A stretch of 64,000 bases of DNA from Diogma glabrata (Eukaryota > Arthropoda > Insecta > Diptera > Cylindrotomidae). A program made the translations under genes and the position numbers. Positions 59,541-64,000 of this stretch are shown piece by piece. Numbering within the stretch: the first letter of the stretch is position 1; each line of letters starts with the position of its first letter. The notes beneath the pieces were generated by a model. It was given only the letters and a program-made list of their open reading frames with translations, ran no database searches and was not told where the DNA came from. The stretch lies in the NCBI GenBank assembly GCA_963693315.1, contig OY856186.1, positions 97,806,556 to 97,870,555 of the forward strand. Direction: 5' to 3'.

Positions 59541-60489
59541 GCTAACGAATCCACCTGACTGACTGAAGACTATTTCTCTACTCAACATGTGTGACATAAT
59601 ATTAAAAAATCAGCCTTTATAAAATGCTTGCAATTTTATGTCGCTCGCCTCCCCTACTATAAGTAAGACTTTTTAAAAATATAACACTGATAAAAAAAAT
59701 TACGTTTTTATATGATATTTTTTAATTTTAGTTTTTCAAACGATACGATGTTTAACTGGAATTTTCTTTAATTAATCGTTGGAGGAGTCCAAGGAAGAGT
59801 GAAACGTTTCTTAAATAGAAAAAATAAGAAATTTATCATTTTACAAAGCTTGTGTATTCTACAAATAACCAATAATATGTAATAGATTTAAATAAATACC
59901 CAAGTATTTTTTAAAGGACTATCCCAACTGCAAATCAAAACCGGATCTTTAGTGATGAAACAATTCTGGTCAACCACATTTCTTTTAACATTTATTTGAC
60001 CTTATGTATCTCATGTTGCTTGATGATGTAATATAACTTAATTACATTTTTTATTTCTTAATAGAAATTCTGTTTGTTATTTCTCTCCGTTCTATTTCCC
60101 AATTCTTTCTTTTCAATTTTCACTTCAAAACGAACACATAATGTTTCCTCTTCACGGCATGACAATCTAGAAAAAGGATACAAAAAGCGATTAAAGAAAT
60201 GTTTATTTTGAAGAATTTTCGGTGAAAAACTTCTTGAGATATTTATTATACTTACTCAAAAAAACAGTGGAAACTTTTTAACGTATCTTTTGTGATATAC
60301 ATATAAGAAACTACATTTTCTTTAATTTTATATTTCATACATTTTCTTATCGAAATATAAACATAAAATGAGTTTTTTTAGCTTTCACGTGTTTTAGGTC
60401 TAGCAATCTCCTTCTAACACATTTGTTGACTGTTGTGTTCGTTAAAATGTATTTGGTGTTTCTAATATAAATTTTATTTCTGTTTTATT

Positions 60490-60562
60490 CTATTTTTTGT
60501 GGTGTGTAATAGGAATTACCAATGGATAAGTTTTATGACCTAGGTCCCACAAAAGTATGTCA
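60490..60562 (-). pseudogene. Short LINE 3'-end fragment
   Basis: The + strand TGTAATAGGAATTACCAATGG then GACCTAGGTCCCAC matches 27675-27745 of LINE-A. It corresponds to the last coding and 3' UTR bases only, with an internal loss of about 25 bases. Confidence 0.7.
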
Positions 60563-60567
60563 TAGGA

Positions 60568-60728
60568 TTGGAGTCTGTTCAATAAAATCTTCTTTCAAAA
60601 GTTTCTGCTATTCTTCTATTTTTTGTATGAAATTTTATTTTCCCATTCTAATATTTCATACAAAAAATAGAAGAATAGCAGAAACTTTCGATAGAAGATT
60701 TACTGAAGATTTACCGAATACACCCCAA
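60568..60728. mobile_element. Small foldback MITE, about 160 bp
   Basis: Arms near 60585-60633 and 60649-60701 pair over about 50 bases (AAAGTTTCTGCTATTCTTCT with its complement), leaving a 15-base loop. The outer words ATTGGAGT and ACCCCAAT extend the inversion to the ends. No TSD could be fixed. It sits directly beside the LINE fragment. Confidence 0.7.
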
Positions 60729-60813
60729 TACTTTACCTTACTAACTTAGCTTAATTAAAAAGAAGCAGCATACGATCCTGCAGTTGTGAAGTTTCCATCT
60801 ATCCTCTATATAT

Positions 60814-61438
60814 TGTTACGATTACAAAAAAATCCAGACGATTACATTGACTTCCAGAAACTTCAAATCACAACAACCAATTAATGAAATGAATAGTGCT
60901 GTTGTTGTATTTCATTGAATTTGGGTCAACAATAAATAAAATTGAATTATTTTATGAACCAAATCAGCATAACGTAAAGTAATCGAATATTCTACTATTT
61001 TCTCAAGGTTTCTAAAAAGTGACCTCGAATTATCTAGAAATTAAGCAGAATAAGCCACTTGTAGATTAGCAATTAGTTTTATTTTAAACCTGCGACGGTA
61101 AAGTTAAAATTATAAAAGTGATTTTTAAATAGTTTTTGTGAATAAAATTTTAAGTGTTATTGAGAAGAAATATTTTGAGTATTTTTTGAACGTTGTGAAT
61201 TGGAAATTTCTACAATAAACCGTTGGAGTTTCGAAGCTGTTGGAAGAATATTCTAGTGAGTAATATTGTTCGCTGTATTGTTTTCCTGTTATTGTGGAAC
61301 AATTAAGGAGTTGAATACTTAATAAAACCTGGTGTTTGTGCTTACTAATCAGTGATCGAACTCAGAAAGTGATTTGGGAATTGCGTTTATCGAAATGTGA
61401 GTGAGGCCAATTCCAAGTAAGGTTGGAAAAACGTAACA
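60814..61438 (+). mobile_element. Solo LTR, copy 2
   Basis: It runs from TGTTACG to CGTAACA, the canonical inverted LTR ends, and is flanked by ATAT at 60810-60813 and 61439-61442. It aligns to 7869-8527 with shared words such as TCGAATATTCTA, TTTCTCAAGGTTTCT, AACCGTTGGAGTTTC and TTGGGAATTGCGTTTATCGA. CTTAATAAAACC in the last third may be the polyadenylation signal, giving + orientation. No internal region is present, so recombination between two LTRs probably removed it. Confidence 0.93.
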
Positions 61439-61442
61439 ATAT

Positions 61443-62849
61443 TCTTAAATATTAAATGCGTTGTTGGTGCTCGTTTTGATAGGTTAAATATTGATGAACC
61501 GTACCAAATAATAAATAGTTAAGATAAAAAACTATTTTTCTATTTTCTCAAGTATAGTTTAGTTACGTTACCAATGCTTTCCTCGTATTTACCTAACCTA
61601 TACTCTATCTTACTCCTTGAAACTTCAAATTTAGTAAATTGCAAGTTTTACTGTTATCGCTATATTTTTGCATTTGTATTTTGCCACAATCACTGAATAA
61701 ATATTGTCTAATTCATTTTCGTTAATCTCGTAACGCCTTAAATATAGTGTATAGATTAGATTAGATTACAACGAATGTATTGTAGCATTCTTAATTTTTT
61801 GTTTATAAACAAAGTTCGGCATATTTAGTGTTAATTATAATAAATTATAAGGTCTTTAAATAATCTACGGTATCATTCTAACTGTGGTTACGAATTTTGT
61901 ATTAGATTATGCTGAAACAATTTTTAAAGATTAAATTTAAAACGTTGACGTGCATTGAAACTATTGGGGAAATAAAGGTAAGAAATTCTAAATATGAAAA
62001 ACTACCCGACTAGCATTGTGTAAGGGCTCAGATCTGGGCCGGATACCGCTTTTCCTGCCACTGATAGAGTCCGGATCAGGCACCCTGAACAGGTCCTGTT
62101 CAATAATAATGTAACGCCTCAAGCTATCCAAACCGGATCAGGCAGCCCTACTAGAACCGGATCAGTTCAAATAAGGCATTTATTAGTAAGTAATTGACAA
62201 AATGTACAATTTTCGTAAATACGTTAATTTAAAAATGTCCAATAAATTCGTTTATAAAATATTCTAACTTTATACTTACCTATATGTCATCATAACAAAA
62301 CGCAAACAAGCAAAAACTGAAGTATGAATGAAAGTTCGCAAACTATATACATATATTATTATGGAGCCACTCTTATCCATAACCATTGAGTCACTGTAAG
62401 TAATTAAACTGTTTTGTAGTATTTGTTGATTAATTGTTATTTAAAATTATTTAAAGGAAAACAAATATTACGTTACAGTTTAAAAAAACCAATGAATAAA
62501 CCATTTGAAAGGAAACTCAAATTCTATTGACATTTTCCGCAAACTATGCAATTAATTAAAAGTGTGGAAAATGTTAATAGAAAGAAAAAACAGTTAGTCT
62601 AGTAGAAGCACCGCAACCCTGAACATCAGGGAATATAATTATTAACATATAATTTAATTAGTGAAATAATTCCATAATAATTATATTATAATGATCAAGT
62701 TGAATAATGTAATAATAATTGGTTACTAATAAAATAATGATTACAAAATATAAATAAAATATAACAGAAAATCAATTAAAAAAAGTCAAAGTGTTTTCTT
62801 TATAATAAAAAGTGAAAAAGCGGTTTAGCCAATTAAGAAAATCAGAACA
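61443..62849. other. Mostly featureless AT-rich DNA; GC-richer motif cluster at 62030-62170
   Basis: At 62070-62165 the word CCGGATCAG occurs three times (TCCGGATCAGGCACCCT, ACCGGATCAGGCAGCCCT, ACCGGATCAGTTC). The cluster is markedly less AT-rich than its surroundings and may be part of a repeat family. Nothing else is recognised. Confidence 0.4.
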
Positions 62850-63120
62850 TAATTTGGTGACAGCGGTGGGATACTGAGGATAAAGCATCTGCCTCAGTAT
62901 CCAGAATTCGAACACTCCAACATTCAATAAGAAAAAAGAATAAACAAAAATTAATACAAAATTTTTGTCAGAAATCAAAATACAGCAAATCCATCACTAC
63001 TACATCCAGTTTTCAATATTTCATCAGTTTCAACAGCAAATTTCAAAAATCAAAATTAACCAATTCAAAATTAACAAAGTAAATTCCAAACATCTAGACC
63101 ATCAATACAACATGTTCAAA
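62850..63120 (+). other. Possible retroelement leader or tRNA-like sequence
   Basis: TTTGGTGACAGCGGTGGGAT at 62852-62871 resembles the sequence just after the left LTR in some insect Gypsy-type elements, as I remember it. It is followed by a perfect 11-bp stem GGATACTGAGG/CCTCAGTATCC and an A-rich, stop-free leader-like stretch. No LTR was delimited and no gag follows before AT-rich DNA resumes. Confidence is low. Confidence 0.25.
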
Positions 63121-63393
63121 ATGTAAGTTATTTAATTCTTTTATGTGTAAAATAATTTAAATTAAAAAATAAAAAAAACCTAATTTCATTTTATTCCAAT
63201 TTTTAAATAAAATTATTATAAAAAAAAATAAAGAAATATGATTCTTCAATCGAATAATTAATATAATTTTTTTTATTCTGTTGTTGCCTTCCGCATAACA
63301 AAACATAATTTTTTTCTGTGACGGGAAAGAGTTTAACATTTTACTTCTGCTGACAGGTGCAAAAATGCTACTTTTCATAAAATACTTTTTTCC
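63121..63393. other. AT-rich DNA without recognisable genes
   Basis: No coding sequence; only simple A- and T-rich runs. Confidence 0.4.
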
Positions 63394-63423
63394 CCGGGAA
63401 AAAAGTATGTACTTTTTTCCCGG
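63394..63423. repeat. Perfect 30-bp palindrome
   Basis: CCGGGAAAAAAGTA pairs with TACTTTTTTCCCGG around TG. The word GGGAAAAA recurs in the larger inverted repeat at 63703, so the two may share an origin. Confidence 0.85.
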
Positions 63424-63702
63424 ATAGATAAAAATATATATATAAATACATATATACACATAAATGATAAATATTATGAATATTTATGAACATTTATGAC
63501 TATTTTAATGTTAATGAAAAGTTATACCGTTTTCTTCTTGATGTTAATAACTGGTTTTGACAAATAAAATGAAACTTAATTTTAAGTTTTTATTCAAGAA
63601 AAATTCGTATGGTGTGGTGAATATACATATTGTAATATTTGTTTAATATTATTTTTTCAATAATTATATTAATATTTGTCCAGTCACAGAAAAAAATAGT
63701 GT

Positions 63703-63818
63703 ATTATACACGGGAAAAATTGTAGATTTTAGCTCTCGGTTTTTTGTCTCCCTCCGCTTCGCGTCGGGAGACAACACAACCTCGAGCTAAAATCTACTAC
63801 TTTTTTCCCTTGTATAAT
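63703..63818. mobile_element. Small foldback MITE, about 116 bp
   Basis: The left arm ATTATACACGGGAAAAA ... GTAGATTTTAGCTC pairs with the inverted right arm ending TGTATAAT. An inner hairpin, GTCTCCC/GGGAGAC, encloses a GC-rich loop (TCCGCTTCGCGTC). No clear TSD is visible. Confidence 0.7.
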
Positions 63819-64000
63819 AAATAACTATTTAATTGCAAACTAAAACAAAAAAAAACAAAATTTAATACCTTCAATGGAATTTTTTTTTACTTCGCAAATT
63901 GATATTTTTTCCCATACGCGCGCCGCAAACAATAATTTACTAATTTAAAATAAAATAAAACAAAATTCGTGTACTAACATAATAAGTTTGTTTATGAGTG

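Noticed and set aside
62850..62960. Possible tRNA gene
   Set aside because: There is a TTCGAAC-like box and an 11-bp stem, but no acceptor stem, D-arm or plausible cloverleaf spacing could be drawn.

Overview
The window looks like AT-rich intergenic DNA of an animal, most likely an insect. The evidence is decayed non-LTR retrotransposons, a pogo/Tigger transposase, several hAT elements with 8-bp target duplications, and animal-type transposon proteins with spliced exons. I found no host gene, rRNA or tRNA I could defend and no CRISPR array. Almost everything recognisable is mobile-element DNA, and several elements can be delimited to the base by their target-site duplications (TSDs).

Layout. 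1-842: foldback repeat. 2685-3214: Harbinger-like MITE. 4195-6420: two AT-rich tandem arrays, the second split by a hAT element (4922-6023). 7869-8527: solo LTR. 8990-11700: dispersed repeat families R and S. 12050-13930: decayed hAT element. 17280-22330: an unclassified inverted-repeat element (U) carrying a broken gene of an uncharacterised family; its left arm is split by hAT-like element W1 (17601-20560), which holds further insertions and a 200-base assembly gap. 23708-26239: W2, a relative of W1. 26985-36465: copies of one LINE family; the best (LINE-B) is split by a 3.8-kb Tigger element (30486-34309). 38640-38918: a LINE fragment. 39195-47556: a three-level nest. 47950-54231: repeat Q1, then two copies of an unusual transposase family, one inside long inverted repeats (P1, 48855-51754). 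55850-59250: repeat R with a Q2 insertion. 60814-61438: second solo LTR. 61443-64000: mostly featureless, with foldback sequences near the end.

The most informative locus is 39195-47556. A hAT element with an exact 8-bp TSD (Y) was invaded by an EnSpm/CMC-like element (X, 39999-46555). X carries two same-strand genes: a spliced SAM-domain protein, and a C2H2-finger protein with transposase-like motifs. The second gene was then cut by a 556-bp near-perfect foldback element (Z, 42286-42841) with 3-bp TSDs. Removing Z and one TSD copy restores one reading frame, which confirms both the boundary and the gene model.

Relative ages follow from nesting: Y before X before Z; LINE-B before Tigger; U before W1 before its inner hAT MITE; tandem array before its hAT; R before Q2. 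All coding genes seen carry frameshifts, stops, deletions or insertions, so this is a graveyard of elements rather than an active locus, although Z looks recent.
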